Below are positions 1 through 6,954 of a DNA stretch of 14,106 bases, in pieces; position 1 is the first letter of the stretch; every line of letters begins with the position of its first letter. The position numbers and the translations under genes were made by a program. Source of the DNA: Verrucomicrobiota bacterium (GTDB lineage Bacteria > Verrucomicrobiota > Verrucomicrobiia > Chthoniobacterales > UBA10450); assembly GCA_003221375.1 (NCBI GenBank), contig QHRI01000064.1, positions 1 to 14,106 of the forward strand, read 5' to 3'. Below the pieces are notes generated by a model that worked only from the letters and a program-made list of their open reading frames with translations, did not search any database and had not been told where the DNA came from.

Positions 1-706
1 ACGCAAGAATGAGCATCACACTGAGCAGCAGGAGGTTCATCAAATAGATCACAACCAGCGAGAAGAACGTGCCCTGATCGCTCAGGTCGGTCTGATTTTT
101 CGGAATCATCCAGCACGTAAAAGTGAAGTGGAAAGCCCATGTCACACCGATTACAGCATAAAGCCATCGACCGTATGGTTGCATATTCACGAAAAGGCTG
201 AGCCCGCCATAGACGGCAATTGCCAGAATGCTGTAGAGCGGGAAAAAATACGGCGCCAGCGCGATCCAAAAGTTGGCCTTGTCGGTAACGACATGCCCAC
301 CGTCACGGCCTACGCGAAACCGGCTCACCCGTCCGCCCATCAGCCAAACCCAAAGAGCATGGGTCAATTCGTGTCCAAAGACATAAATGAGGATTGGACG
401 CGGGAGACCGAAAAATGCGATCAACCACAGAACTGCACCCAATGAAAAAAACCAAAATTCTTCGGCTGCCCAGAGACGCTGTGTCACCGCTGCGCGCGCG
501 AAAGCGGTGAAAAATGTCTGACTCAGAATTGCGCAAATCGGTAGAAGGAAAATTGCAAAAACGAATTTTACCCAGCGCGTTGGCACCGTGAACGGATCCG
601 AGACCGGAACGAACGTGCGCGCCCGGGCTACGTTGCGCACAACTTTACGGCGCTTGGAATTGCGCTTTCCGCGATTGTTTGTCGATCTTCTCTTTCTCGC
701 AGCCAA
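1..706 (-). CDS. M50-like membrane zinc metalloprotease, partial (C-terminus off the left edge)
   Basis: The minus strand is open from a TAA at 719-721 to the window edge (about 235 codons), so the 3' end is missing. The protein is very hydrophobic. A basic N-terminus (RKRRSTNNRGKRNSKRR) is followed by several membrane segments, for example WVKFVFAIFLLPICAIL and FWFFSLGAVLWLIAFFGLP. Within a hydrophobic stretch lies GHELTHALWVWLMGG, coded around 359-373, which is an HExxH zinc-binding motif. It is followed by RVSRFRVGRDGGHVVTDKANF and more membrane helices. HExxH inside a membrane helix is the hallmark of M50/site-2-protease-like enzymes, which cleave substrates within or near the membrane. 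The second metal-ligand motif was not recognised. There is no ATG: starts available are TTG at 706 (used here) or GTG at 640. Neither has a good Shine-Dalgarno, and TTG lies beside a repeat, so GTG 640 is a real alternative. The family call is reasonable; the substrate is unknown. Confidence 0.72.
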   Translation of the reverse strand, partial: MAARKRRSTNNRGKRNSKRRKVVRNVARARTFVPVSDPFTVPTRWVKFVFAIFLLPICAILSQTFFTAFARAAVTQRLWAAEEFWFFSLGAVLWLIAFFGLPRPILIYVFGHELTHALWVWLMGGRVSRFRVGRDGGHVVTDKANFWIALAPYFFPLYSILAIAVYGGLSLFVNMQPYGRWLYAVIGVTWAFHFTFTCWMIPKNQTDLSDQGTFFSLVVIYLMNLLLLSVMLILA

Positions 707-710
707 AGTT

Positions 711-770
711 GCCGCAGATTACGCAGAGTTAGCCCACCAAAATCAAGACGGAACCGCGGATTACGCGGGT
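711..770. repeat. Direct repeat of a GATTACGC-containing 18-mer
   Basis: Two related 18-mers, GCCGCAGATTACGCAGAG (711-728) and ACCGCGGATTACGCGGGT (753-770), lie 42 bp apart between efp and the metalloprotease gene. They share the core CGC[AG]GATTACGC[AG]G. Similar GATTACGC-rich strings occur as dispersed intergenic repeats in some environmental bacteria (recollection, not checked). The element sits at the extreme 5' end of the metalloprotease reading frame. Confidence 0.45.
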
Positions 771-831
771 GCTGTGGATGAATTTGTATAGGGCAACCGG
801 AGCGGTTGACCTACAGTCGCGATACAATCTA

Positions 832-1389
832 TCACGCACGCCCCATGTAGGCGCGGGTGCGGGTGTCGATCTTGATCGTTTCGCCTTCCTTGATGAAGAG
901 CGGGACGTTAATGGTCATGCCGGTTTCCAAGGTCGCCGGCTTGGTCACATTGCTCGCGGTGTCGCCGCGCAGTCCCTCCGCGGATTCGGTAACCTTCAGA
1001 CTCACCGACGCGGGGAGCTCAACCTGCACAGGTTTGCCTTCTGCGTAGAGGACCTGTACGGAAAGATTTTCCACCAGGTAATCTTTGGCGTCGCCGATCA
1101 GACTCTCCTGCAACGTGATGGTGTCGTACGTCTCCGGATCCATGAAATGATATCCGTTGCGATCCTTGTAACTGAACTCGAGCTGTTTTCGCTCGATCTC
1201 GACCAGCTCCACCTTATCCGTCGAGCCAAAGCGAACATCTGCGCTTTTACCCGTATTGATGTAACGAATGATCGCCTGCACGAAGGCGCGTAAATTTCCA
1301 GGTGTGCGATGATGGACTTCGAGCACAATGGCGGCGTTACCATTGTATTTGATGGCCATTCCTTTGCGAAGATCGTTAGCTGCGGGCAT
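832..1389 (-). CDS. efp: Elongation factor P with Asn at the loop tip
   Basis: At 185 aa this is the normal EF-P length, and the three-domain pattern is recognisable. The N-terminal KOW-like domain spans about residues 1-65, with LRKGMAIKYNGNAAIVLEVHH. The middle OB domain includes GYHFMDPETYDTITL. The C-terminal OB domain has GLRGDTASNVTKPATLETG, VPLFIKEGETIKIDTRT and ends YMGRA. EF-P binds the ribosome between the P and E sites and relieves stalling at polyproline. The tip of the domain I loop, PGKG in E. coli with the modified Lys34, here reads T-P-G-N32-L-R-A-F. Asn therefore replaces the residue that is lysylated, rhamnosylated or hydroxylated in the best-studied systems. The ATG at 1389 has no strong Shine-Dalgarno. 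The gene lies downstream of kdsD on the same strand, separated by about 150 bp holding a palindromic repeat. Family assignment is near certain. Confidence 0.96.
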   Translation of the reverse strand: MPAANDLRKGMAIKYNGNAAIVLEVHHRTPGNLRAFVQAIIRYINTGKSADVRFGSTDKVELVEIERKQLEFSYKDRNGYHFMDPETYDTITLQESLIGDAKDYLVENLSVQVLYAEGKPVQVELPASVSLKVTESAEGLRGDTASNVTKPATLETGMTINVPLFIKEGETIKIDTRTRAYMGRA

Positions 1390-1490
1390 GATTTCTACGG
1401 GATGATTGGTTAAAAGTTACATCGTTACAACGTAAGCGTCGCAACGGTGACGGGGGACGCGAAGCTTACACGCGCTCGGCGATTTTGCAA

Positions 1491-1546
1491 TTGTAGGGCA
1501 GGCGCATCGCCTGCCTGAATCGGCCACCGACGCGGTCGCCCTACAA
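1491..1546. repeat. Palindromic REP/MITE-like element overlapping the kdsD stop
   Basis: A 56-bp element is bounded by perfect 9-bp inverted repeats, TTGTAGGGC (1491-1499) and GCCCTACAA (1538-1546). An inner perfect hairpin has arms GGCAGGCG (1497-1504) and CGCCTGCC (1508-1515) and a 3-nt loop. The right terminus overlaps the end of kdsD: on the minus strand TTG-TAG, the last sense codon and the stop, lies within the repeat arm. The structure suggests a mobile or dispersed palindrome. It may also act as an RNA hairpin between kdsD and efp. It lacks the T-run of a classical terminator. Confidence 0.6.
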
Positions 1547-2512
1547 TAGTTTCAATCGCGTCAAATCTTGTGAATCGACAATGCCAACAGGCATGCTGTT
1601 ATCATCAACCACGACCAGGTCATCGATGCGATGGCGTTCCAGCAGATTAAGAACTTCAACGGCGAGCTTGTCTTTGTGCACGGTGACGGGGTTCAACGTC
1701 ATTAGATCCGCAACGAGCCGTTCGCCAATCTTCGAATCGAATTGAAAATGCCGCACGAAATCGCCGTGGGTGAAAATACCCAGCAATTTCTGATTTTCGT
1801 CAATTACGACGGCCGCGCCGGCACGTACGCCGGTCATTGCCTTTAGCACGTCGCGAACGGGCGTATCAGTAGAAACAATGGCCATGGCTTCGCGCGGCCG
1901 CATGACTTGATGCACACGCATCAGCATGCTCCGGCCGATCATTCCCCCGGGATGGAACTTCGCAAAATTCTCCTTGTCGAAACCGCGCGCTTCCAGCAGC
2001 ACCATCGCCAGGGCGTCGCCGAGCGCCAGCATCACTGTGGTGCTCGACGTCGGCGCAAGGTTCAACGGGCACGCTTCCTGTTCGATATTGACGTCGAGAA
2101 ACAGATGCGCGTTTTGCGCGAGCGTTGATTCCGCATCGCCGCACATCGCGATAATCCGCACTTGGAATCGGGCGATCGCCGGCAGGATCCGAACCATTTC
2201 TTCCGTCTCCCCGCTTGCGCTCAAAGCAAGCACAACATCGCCATCGGCAATGACGCCTAGGTCGCCATGCAAAGCATTCGAAGAATCGAGCACTACTGCT
2301 GGAGACCCCGTGCTGGTGAGCGTGGCCGCGATCTTCGCGCCGATGTGCCCGGACTTGCCGACGCCCACTACCACGACTTTGCCGCGCGCCTCGATCGTCT
2401 CTTTGATGACTTCAACCGCCCGGGAGAAACTTTCGCCCAGACGTTCCCGCAATCGCTTGAGCTCAAAAATTTCTATGTCCAGGACACGTCCGGCCTTTTC
2501 AAGGTAGTCCAT
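1541..2512 (-). CDS. kdsD: D-arabinose-5-phosphate isomerase, KpsF/GutQ family (SIS + two CBS domains)
   Basis: This enzyme interconverts ribulose-5-phosphate and arabinose-5-phosphate, the first step towards Kdo for lipopolysaccharide or capsule, in the cytoplasm. At 323 aa it has the usual size. The SIS domain (about 30-200) carries VVGVGKSGHIGAKIA (Lys53), the phosphate-binding LSASGETEEM (98-106), EACPLNLAPTSSTT (Glu146) and FHPGGMIGR (His187). These match the Lys, Glu and His residues considered catalytic in E. coli KdsD. Two CBS domains follow: about 204-262 (VMRPREAM...GIFTHGDFVRHF) and about 268-323 (LMTLNPVTV...PVGIVDSQDLTRL). One oddity is that the family stretch HPxEAxHGDLG reads DSSNALHGDLG (76-86), so the His and Glu of HPxE are absent. 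ATG 2512 is used; upstream is ATTATATAG, a possible -10-like box with a very short leader. The stop lies in a palindromic repeat. Confidence 0.93.
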   Translation of the reverse strand: MDYLEKAGRVLDIEIFELKRLRERLGESFSRAVEVIKETIEARGKVVVVGVGKSGHIGAKIAATLTSTGSPAVVLDSSNALHGDLGVIADGDVVLALSASGETEEMVRILPAIARFQVRIIAMCGDAESTLAQNAHLFLDVNIEQEACPLNLAPTSSTTVMLALGDALAMVLLEARGFDKENFAKFHPGGMIGRSMLMRVHQVMRPREAMAIVSTDTPVRDVLKAMTGVRAGAAVVIDENQKLLGIFTHGDFVRHFQFDSKIGERLVADLMTLNPVTVHKDKLAVEVLNLLERHRIDDLVVVDDNSMPVGIVDSQDLTRLKLL

Positions 2513-2583
2513 CGAACTATATAATGTGGGCAGGTGTTATGACGGGCAAGCTCGACTGAGGCGGGTTGCATGTCAGGAACGAA

Positions 2584-2587
2584 AGGA
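2584..2587 (+). promoter_or_regulatory. Ribosome binding site fixing the start of the small secreted protein
   Basis: AGGA within GAAAGGAAAAAC lies 5 nt before ATG 2593. It favours that ATG over an in-frame TTG at 2566. The ATG choice also places a clean signal peptide at the N-terminus. Confidence 0.6.
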
Positions 2588-2592
2588 AAAAC

Positions 2593-2892
2593 ATGAAAAC
2601 ATTAATGATCGCAATCCTCGCCGCACTGGTTACGACCGTCTCGGCGCAAGAATTCAGAGCACCAATTGGCCCGCAAAAGCCAGTGCGAGCAATGCCCACG
2701 CCGCCGCCGATCTCAGCGCGTCCAGCGGTAGAGGGCGTGGTTCCTCGAGGGCTTGGCCCTGGTCGTAACCCGTTCCAGATGCTCAATCCGTGGGCGCCGG
2801 CACGCTACGGCACGTGGGTGGACAGCACTTCCTTCGATCCGAACCATCCCGGAAAATGGAACGGGATTAAGCTCTTCGAGATTGTCTTTTGA
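2593..2892 (+). CDS. Small secreted proline-rich protein of unknown function
   Basis: A 99-aa protein with a clear Sec signal peptide: MKTLMIAILAALVTTVSA, with probable signal peptidase I cleavage after Ala18 (VSA-QEF). The mature part of about 81 residues is rich in Pro, Gly and Arg (PIGPQKP, MPTPPPISARP, GLGPGRNPF). It ends in a less biased aromatic part, WAPARYGTWVDSTSFDP to KWNGIKLFEIVF. It has no cysteines and no membrane segment after the signal, so it is probably periplasmic or extracellular. It is divergent from kdsD, with the two starts only 80 bp apart, and is the only + strand gene in the left half. No family was recognised. The signal peptide and good ribosome binding site support a real gene. 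Confidence 0.7.
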   Translation: MKTLMIAILAALVTTVSAQEFRAPIGPQKPVRAMPTPPPISARPAVEGVVPRGLGPGRNPFQMLNPWAPARYGTWVDSTSFDPNHPGKWNGIKLFEIVF

Positions 2893-2900
2893 TTTGGGTT

Positions 2901-2931
2901 GGTGAGCGCAGGCAAGGCGCGTGCGCTCACC
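2901..2931. repeat. Perfect 10-bp inverted repeat (strong hairpin) after the small secreted gene
   Basis: Arms GGTGAGCGCA (2901-2910) and TGCGCTCACC (2922-2931) flank an 11-nt loop, 8 nt past the TGA of the secreted-protein gene. The + strand continues CC then seven A, not T, so this is not a canonical intrinsic terminator in either direction. It could still end or stabilise the upstream transcript, or be a repetitive palindrome. Confidence 0.5.
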
Positions 2932-3128
2932 CCAAAAAAACGCGTTGGAGTCTAATACCACGGTTCTATTGTCTGTTACTCACGACTTGCGCTCCTGGTT
3001 TGTTCACCTCTAATCGAGCGCTGCTTTTTGGATTTCCGCGGGCTGCTCCTTCACCGTTGCCACCACAGGCTGTGTTTTGAAAGCCGATGGCGGATCGGCC
3101 AAGCGTCAGTAGCTCCCGTTAGTAAACG

Positions 3129-4172
3129 CTACCCATGAGCAAACTGGGCAAAAAACTTTGCCAGCTGCGAACGCGCTGCCTGAAACGAGAGCTGTTCTAG
3201 CGCGCGCTGCTCTGATTCGGCCACAATGGCGCCGCGCAAATCAGCGTTCTTCACTAAATCGAGCGCCATCGAGGCAATCTCAGTGATGGTCCGGCCCTCA
3301 CCACACGTTTTCGAAAATGCAATTCGATCGATCGCGCCGTCGCCACCTACACAGGGTATTCGACAAAGAAGAGCGTCGCCCGCTACCTGGCCTGGCACAT
3401 GGCTGCGATCCAATTGCAACACGATCTTGTGCCGCGCCACATCCCGCAGATAATCCGGATACGGTTTCCGTCTCTCAATGACGCGGAGTTTTTCGTCTGG
3501 AAGTTTCAGCTCAGCCAGCAAACGCCGCGCTCTATTGCCATTCCGATTGACGACGGTGACCGGTTCAGCCGTTGCCTCACACAATTGACGCGCGACCAGC
3601 AGCGCCACAAAATGATTGCGCGATGGTACGTCCCATTCTCGCGTGCCAACATAGATACCGGATTGCTCGTCCGGACGCACACAAAAATTCCATCTCTGAT
3701 CTTCAACAGGATAAGGCGTCGGAATAAACGCGACCCGTCTCAGGCTCCAGCGACTGCTCTGATAGATTTCCATAGCTTCCGGAGTCGTCGCGATGCATCC
3801 TTCCGCTTGCGCCACAATTTTCATGAAGCGCGATAATCTGCCGTAGTCGCACAACTGTTGTGCAATCTGATGGAGTCCGGTTTCCTTTAACGAAACAACG
3901 ACGGTGCGACCGTGTTTTTTCAGGTCCGCTAATGCGCGCTCTGAAGCCCGGAAATCGCCGCGCAAAAGCAGAAGCACGGGCGTTTTCTCTGCTATCGCGC
4001 GACGCGTATCATGGTGAAAAGCTCCCTGCGTACAGGCGGCGAATGCGTGGAAGTTAATCGGCGGATGTGCTCCTTCGCCTGGCGCGGGCAGTTCGCGGAA
4101 CTCCTGTTCCGGATCGCGGCCCTTTGGATTGAGAACGGTCAGTCGAAAATCGTCCCCGCCTTGCGATGTCAT
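3129..4172 (-). CDS. Putative GT-B-fold glycosyltransferase-like protein
   Basis: A 347-aa protein with no signal peptide or membrane segment, so probably cytoplasmic. The best structural hints are a Rossmann-like first half (TPVLLLLRGDF, RTVVVSLKETG, AQAEGCIATTPEAMEIY) and a second half beginning SGIYVGTREWDVPSRNHF (171-188), where GT4-type enzymes open their C-terminal nucleotide-sugar domain. The segment KIVLQLDRSHVPGQVAGDAL to CRIPCVGGDGAIDR (about 249-283) sits where GT4 proteins bind the donor sugar nucleotide, but a textbook ExxxxxxxE motif is not evident. It lies downstream of the class A PBP gene on the same strand, 150 bp away, with a repeat cluster between them. ATG 4172 has no clear Shine-Dalgarno. 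The fold assignment is tentative and the substrate unknown. Confidence 0.6.
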   Translation of the reverse strand: MTSQGGDDFRLTVLNPKGRDPEQEFRELPAPGEGAHPPINFHAFAACTQGAFHHDTRRAIAEKTPVLLLLRGDFRASERALADLKKHGRTVVVSLKETGLHQIAQQLCDYGRLSRFMKIVAQAEGCIATTPEAMEIYQSSRWSLRRVAFIPTPYPVEDQRWNFCVRPDEQSGIYVGTREWDVPSRNHFVALLVARQLCEATAEPVTVVNRNGNRARRLLAELKLPDEKLRVIERRKPYPDYLRDVARHKIVLQLDRSHVPGQVAGDALLCRIPCVGGDGAIDRIAFSKTCGEGRTITEIASMALDLVKNADLRGAIVAESEQRALEQLSFQAARSQLAKFFAQFAHG

Positions 4173-4208
4173 TGCTTAGAAATGGAGAGAAATACGCGCG
4201 CCGGATTC

Positions 4209-4312
4209 AATGACGAAACCCAAATAACGAATGAACAATGACGAACGGGGGAAAGGTCGTCGCGCAGTTTGTTCGTCATTCGAACTTCGTCATTAATTCG
4301 ATATTCGTCATT
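4209..4312. repeat. Cluster of AATGACGAA / TTCGTCATT repeats
   Basis: Five exact copies of a 9-mer lie in the 150-bp gap between the PBP and glycosyltransferase genes. Two are AATGACGAA (4209-4217, 4237-4245) and three are the complement TTCGTCATT (4272-4280, 4286-4294, 4304-4312). The inner pair forms a perfect 10-bp inverted repeat, AATGACGAAC (4237-4246) with GTTCGTCATT (4271-4280), so the transcript can fold into a stem with a loop of about 24 nt. The mix of direct and inverted copies looks like a dispersed repeat family or a multi-site binding region. Confidence 0.6.
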
Positions 4313-4323
4313 TACGAAACCGC

Positions 4324-6954
4324 TTATTCCTCCGGATCGGCCGGCGGCGGTGTGGTTGATTTCGAGAGGGTTTCATCCTCTCTCTCTTGACCGAGCGGTT
4401 TCACTGGTATTGCACGGCGGATTTCGACTGGTTTCGTATCCTGCGGTTGGACCGGAATTGCTTTCCTGATCTCAGGAGCAGATTCCCCCGTTTGGCTACC
4501 GGATCCGTTGCTGTTTCCGGTGGCGTTGGCCGTTTTCACTGCGCTTTCTCCGGCTGCGCTATCGGTGTTTTGATTTGCGACTGTTTCAGCGGACGACTGC
4601 GGCGCAGGCTCAGGTTTCAATATTGGTTTGAGAGAATTGTAGGGATCCTTGTCAGCTAATAACGTCGGACCTTTTACAACGATTGGCGCGACCTCAGTCA
4701 GATTCACAGCCAATGCAGCGCGCGGCAAATCGCTCGAAGAAAAGAAGCGCGCGAGTCGTGCACGCGGCTCACCGTGGACATTGCAAGGCTCGGTCGGAAG
4801 CTGCGATTGCGTGCCAATCTCCATGTAAGTGGTACGCCGCCGTGCCGTATCGCCGTTCGCCGTTTTGACGGCGTCATAGCATTTGTCAGTGGCAAGTAAT
4901 CCGGATCTCGAACAAATCTCGACCTGTTTCAATCCGCCTGAAGTGGATGTCGGTTGCTTGAGTTCCCGCGGTGGATAGCGGTCAGCCGCGGCATTCATAA
5001 CGTCCACCCAAACAGGCAGCGCCAGTTCGCGCCCAAATGCACCGCGATAAATCTTTTGCGGCTTGTCGAAGCCTGCCCAAACGGCGCAGGTAAAATTGGA
5101 ATCATATCCAGTAAACAACGCATCGGTAAAATCGTATGCGGTGCCGGTTTTACCCGCTGTGGGAATTTTCTTCAGCCCAAACTGTGTGAAGGCAGCTTTT
5201 CCTGTCCCTGATTCAAGCGCGTCTGCGAGGCAGGAATGCACTTCATATGCGGTTTCAGGTTTGATGACGAGCTTCCGAATACTCTCCCGCTTCGCATCCC
5301 AAACTAATGTTCCATCCTTTTCCTCGATGCGCTCCAGAATATGCGACACGTTCGGCCGCCAACCGCCGTTTGGAAATATCGTGTACGCGAGCGCGAGTTC
5401 GGCCAAAGTAACCTCGCTGCTTCCGAGAAATGTGGCCGGATACGGACGAAGAGGCGAGTGAATCCCCGCTGCAGCGCAAAGCTGTAGGACGGCATCAACT
5501 CCCGCGTCCATTCCAATTCGGATACTTGCGCCATTTTTTGACTTGGCCAGGGCTTGTCTTGCTGTCATCGCACCTTCGTAACGGTTCTCGGCGCTTTCTG
5601 GTCCCCATTCTCCCAGAATTCCCGTTGTACCACCGATCATGACTGCGCGATTATCCAGTGGCGAGTCTTCCACCAGAGAGCCGGGATACATTCCTTTTTC
5701 GAAAGCAGCCGCATAAACAAACGGCAACATCGCTGTCCCCGCAGGACGGCGAGCTTGCAGTGCGCGGTCGTATTGGTTGTGTTCAAAATCGCGTCCGCCA
5801 ACCAGCGCCAGAATATCACCCGTTGCATTGTCCAGTCCGATGACGGCGCCCTGGAGGTACTCAGGCGGGGACTGATCAGACGTTTTCCCGTTTGCTTTGG
5901 CCTTGCGGAACAACGCGGCGTACTGGGCGTACGTCTGATGATTGTAATTCGGGCGTTGTTCGACTCGTTCGAGATTCCTGCGCAAGGAATCTTCGGCAAC
6001 CTTTTGAACATCGACATCGATTGTCGTGTGAATCCGATAGCCTTCGTTTATTGCGCGGTCCCATCCAACGGCTGCGATCACCTGCTGACGAATGTAATCC
6101 ACTGCGTAGGTCTGCCCCTGTGCGTTTTGCCGGCTCCCTACAACGATTTCCTGGGCTCGTGCGTTAGAGAATTGTTCGCGGCTGATAAAGCCCATATCGC
6201 GCATGCGATCGAGCGCATAATCCCGCGCTTCGCGTGAGGTGGCCCGGTCGGCCCACGGCGACAATCTATTCGGGCTTTTAATCAGACCTGCCAGCGTGGC
6301 ACACTCTGTCAGAGACATTTCCCGGGCCGGCTTGCCAAAATACCCCCGCGACGCCGCTTCCGCTCCGTAAAGGCCGCCCCCGAAGTAGATCCGATTCAAG
6401 TACAACTCCAGGATTTTCTGCTTGTTGAAGTTGTCTTCAATCCGTTGTGCCAGGAAAATCTCGAGCAGCTTGCGGCGAAATGTTTTTTCTTTGAGTGAAA
6501 AACTGTTTCGCGCCAGTTGCTGCGTAATCGTGCTAGCGCCCTGACGCACATGTCCGGCCGTCAAATTTTTCAGTGCTGCGCGGACGATGCCGAACAAATC
6601 GTAGCCGTGATGTTGATAAAATTTCGCGTCCTCAACGGCGACGACCGCATTAACGAGATCGTGAGGCAACTGGTCGTACGGCACGGTCTCGCGATTCTCG
6701 ACATAGATTTGGCCGAAGATTTTGCCATTGCGATCAAGGATTACGCTCGCTGATTCCATTTGTTCGAGCTTGCTCAGGTCGAACGCTTTCGCCTGCGTTT
6801 TGAGATCGGCAGCCAGACTGGAAATGTAAACGATCACGACAACGACAAGCACCGCAACGATGGCGACGGGGACGTAAAACCACGGTCTTAAATACCACGG
6901 TGGCCGAAAGCGATAGCCCGGCGGGGGCCTCAGATATGTAGCAGTCGGTTTCAA
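4324..6954 (-). CDS. Class A penicillin-binding protein (PBP1A-like) with degenerate transpeptidase motif
   Basis: An 876-aa peptidoglycan synthase. A cytoplasmic Pro/Arg-rich head precedes one membrane anchor (about 27-47). The GT51 glycosyltransferase domain follows (about 75-250), with E108-D in VVAVEDAKFYQHHG, QGASTITQQLARN (138-150), and RKLLEIFLAQRIE with LELYLNRIYFGGG. This part should polymerise lipid II. The transpeptidase domain (about 365-660) retains SKN (472-474) and KTGT (602-605). Where the SxxK nucleophile box belongs it reads RRPAGT407AML410PFVYAAAF, so the catalytic Ser and Lys are Thr and Leu. The periplasmic tail (about 765-876) is low complexity, with a duplicated EIR[KR]AIPV[QK]P motif (828-837 and 844-853). 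The start is TTG 6954, forced because the in-frame TAA is at 6958-6960; there is no clear Shine-Dalgarno. The family is certain. Transpeptidase activity is doubtful. Confidence 0.95.
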   Translation of the reverse strand: MKPTATYLRPPPGYRFRPPWYLRPWFYVPVAIVAVLVVVVIVYISSLAADLKTQAKAFDLSKLEQMESASVILDRNGKIFGQIYVENRETVPYDQLPHDLVNAVVAVEDAKFYQHHGYDLFGIVRAALKNLTAGHVRQGASTITQQLARNSFSLKEKTFRRKLLEIFLAQRIEDNFNKQKILELYLNRIYFGGGLYGAEAASRGYFGKPAREMSLTECATLAGLIKSPNRLSPWADRATSREARDYALDRMRDMGFISREQFSNARAQEIVVGSRQNAQGQTYAVDYIRQQVIAAVGWDRAINEGYRIHTTIDVDVQKVAEDSLRRNLERVEQRPNYNHQTYAQYAALFRKAKANGKTSDQSPPEYLQGAVIGLDNATGDILALVGGRDFEHNQYDRALQARRPAGTAMLPFVYAAAFEKGMYPGSLVEDSPLDNRAVMIGGTTGILGEWGPESAENRYEGAMTARQALAKSKNGASIRIGMDAGVDAVLQLCAAAGIHSPLRPYPATFLGSSEVTLAELALAYTIFPNGGWRPNVSHILERIEEKDGTLVWDAKRESIRKLVIKPETAYEVHSCLADALESGTGKAAFTQFGLKKIPTAGKTGTAYDFTDALFTGYDSNFTCAVWAGFDKPQKIYRGAFGRELALPVWVDVMNAAADRYPPRELKQPTSTSGGLKQVEICSRSGLLATDKCYDAVKTANGDTARRRTTYMEIGTQSQLPTEPCNVHGEPRARLARFFSSSDLPRAALAVNLTEVAPIVVKGPTLLADKDPYNSLKPILKPEPAPQSSAETVANQNTDSAAGESAVKTANATGNSNGSGSQTGESAPEIRKAIPVQPQDTKPVEIRRAIPVKPLGQEREDETLSKSTTPPPADPEE

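Noticed and set aside
128..445. 105-codon + strand ORF
   Set aside because: It is antisense to the membrane metalloprotease frame, whose HELTH motif and membrane helices are far more protein-like.
2973..3103. Minus-strand 43-codon frame (starting LADPPSAFKTQPVVGNGEG) between the secreted-protein gene and the GT-B gene
   Set aside because: Short, no ATG, no ribosome binding site and no recognised family. It could be a gene remnant or repeat but cannot be supported as a CDS. Nothing else was seen in 2932-3128.
4209..4312. CRISPR array
   Set aside because: Repeats are only 9 bp, occur in both orientations and have unequal spacing; no cas genes are nearby.
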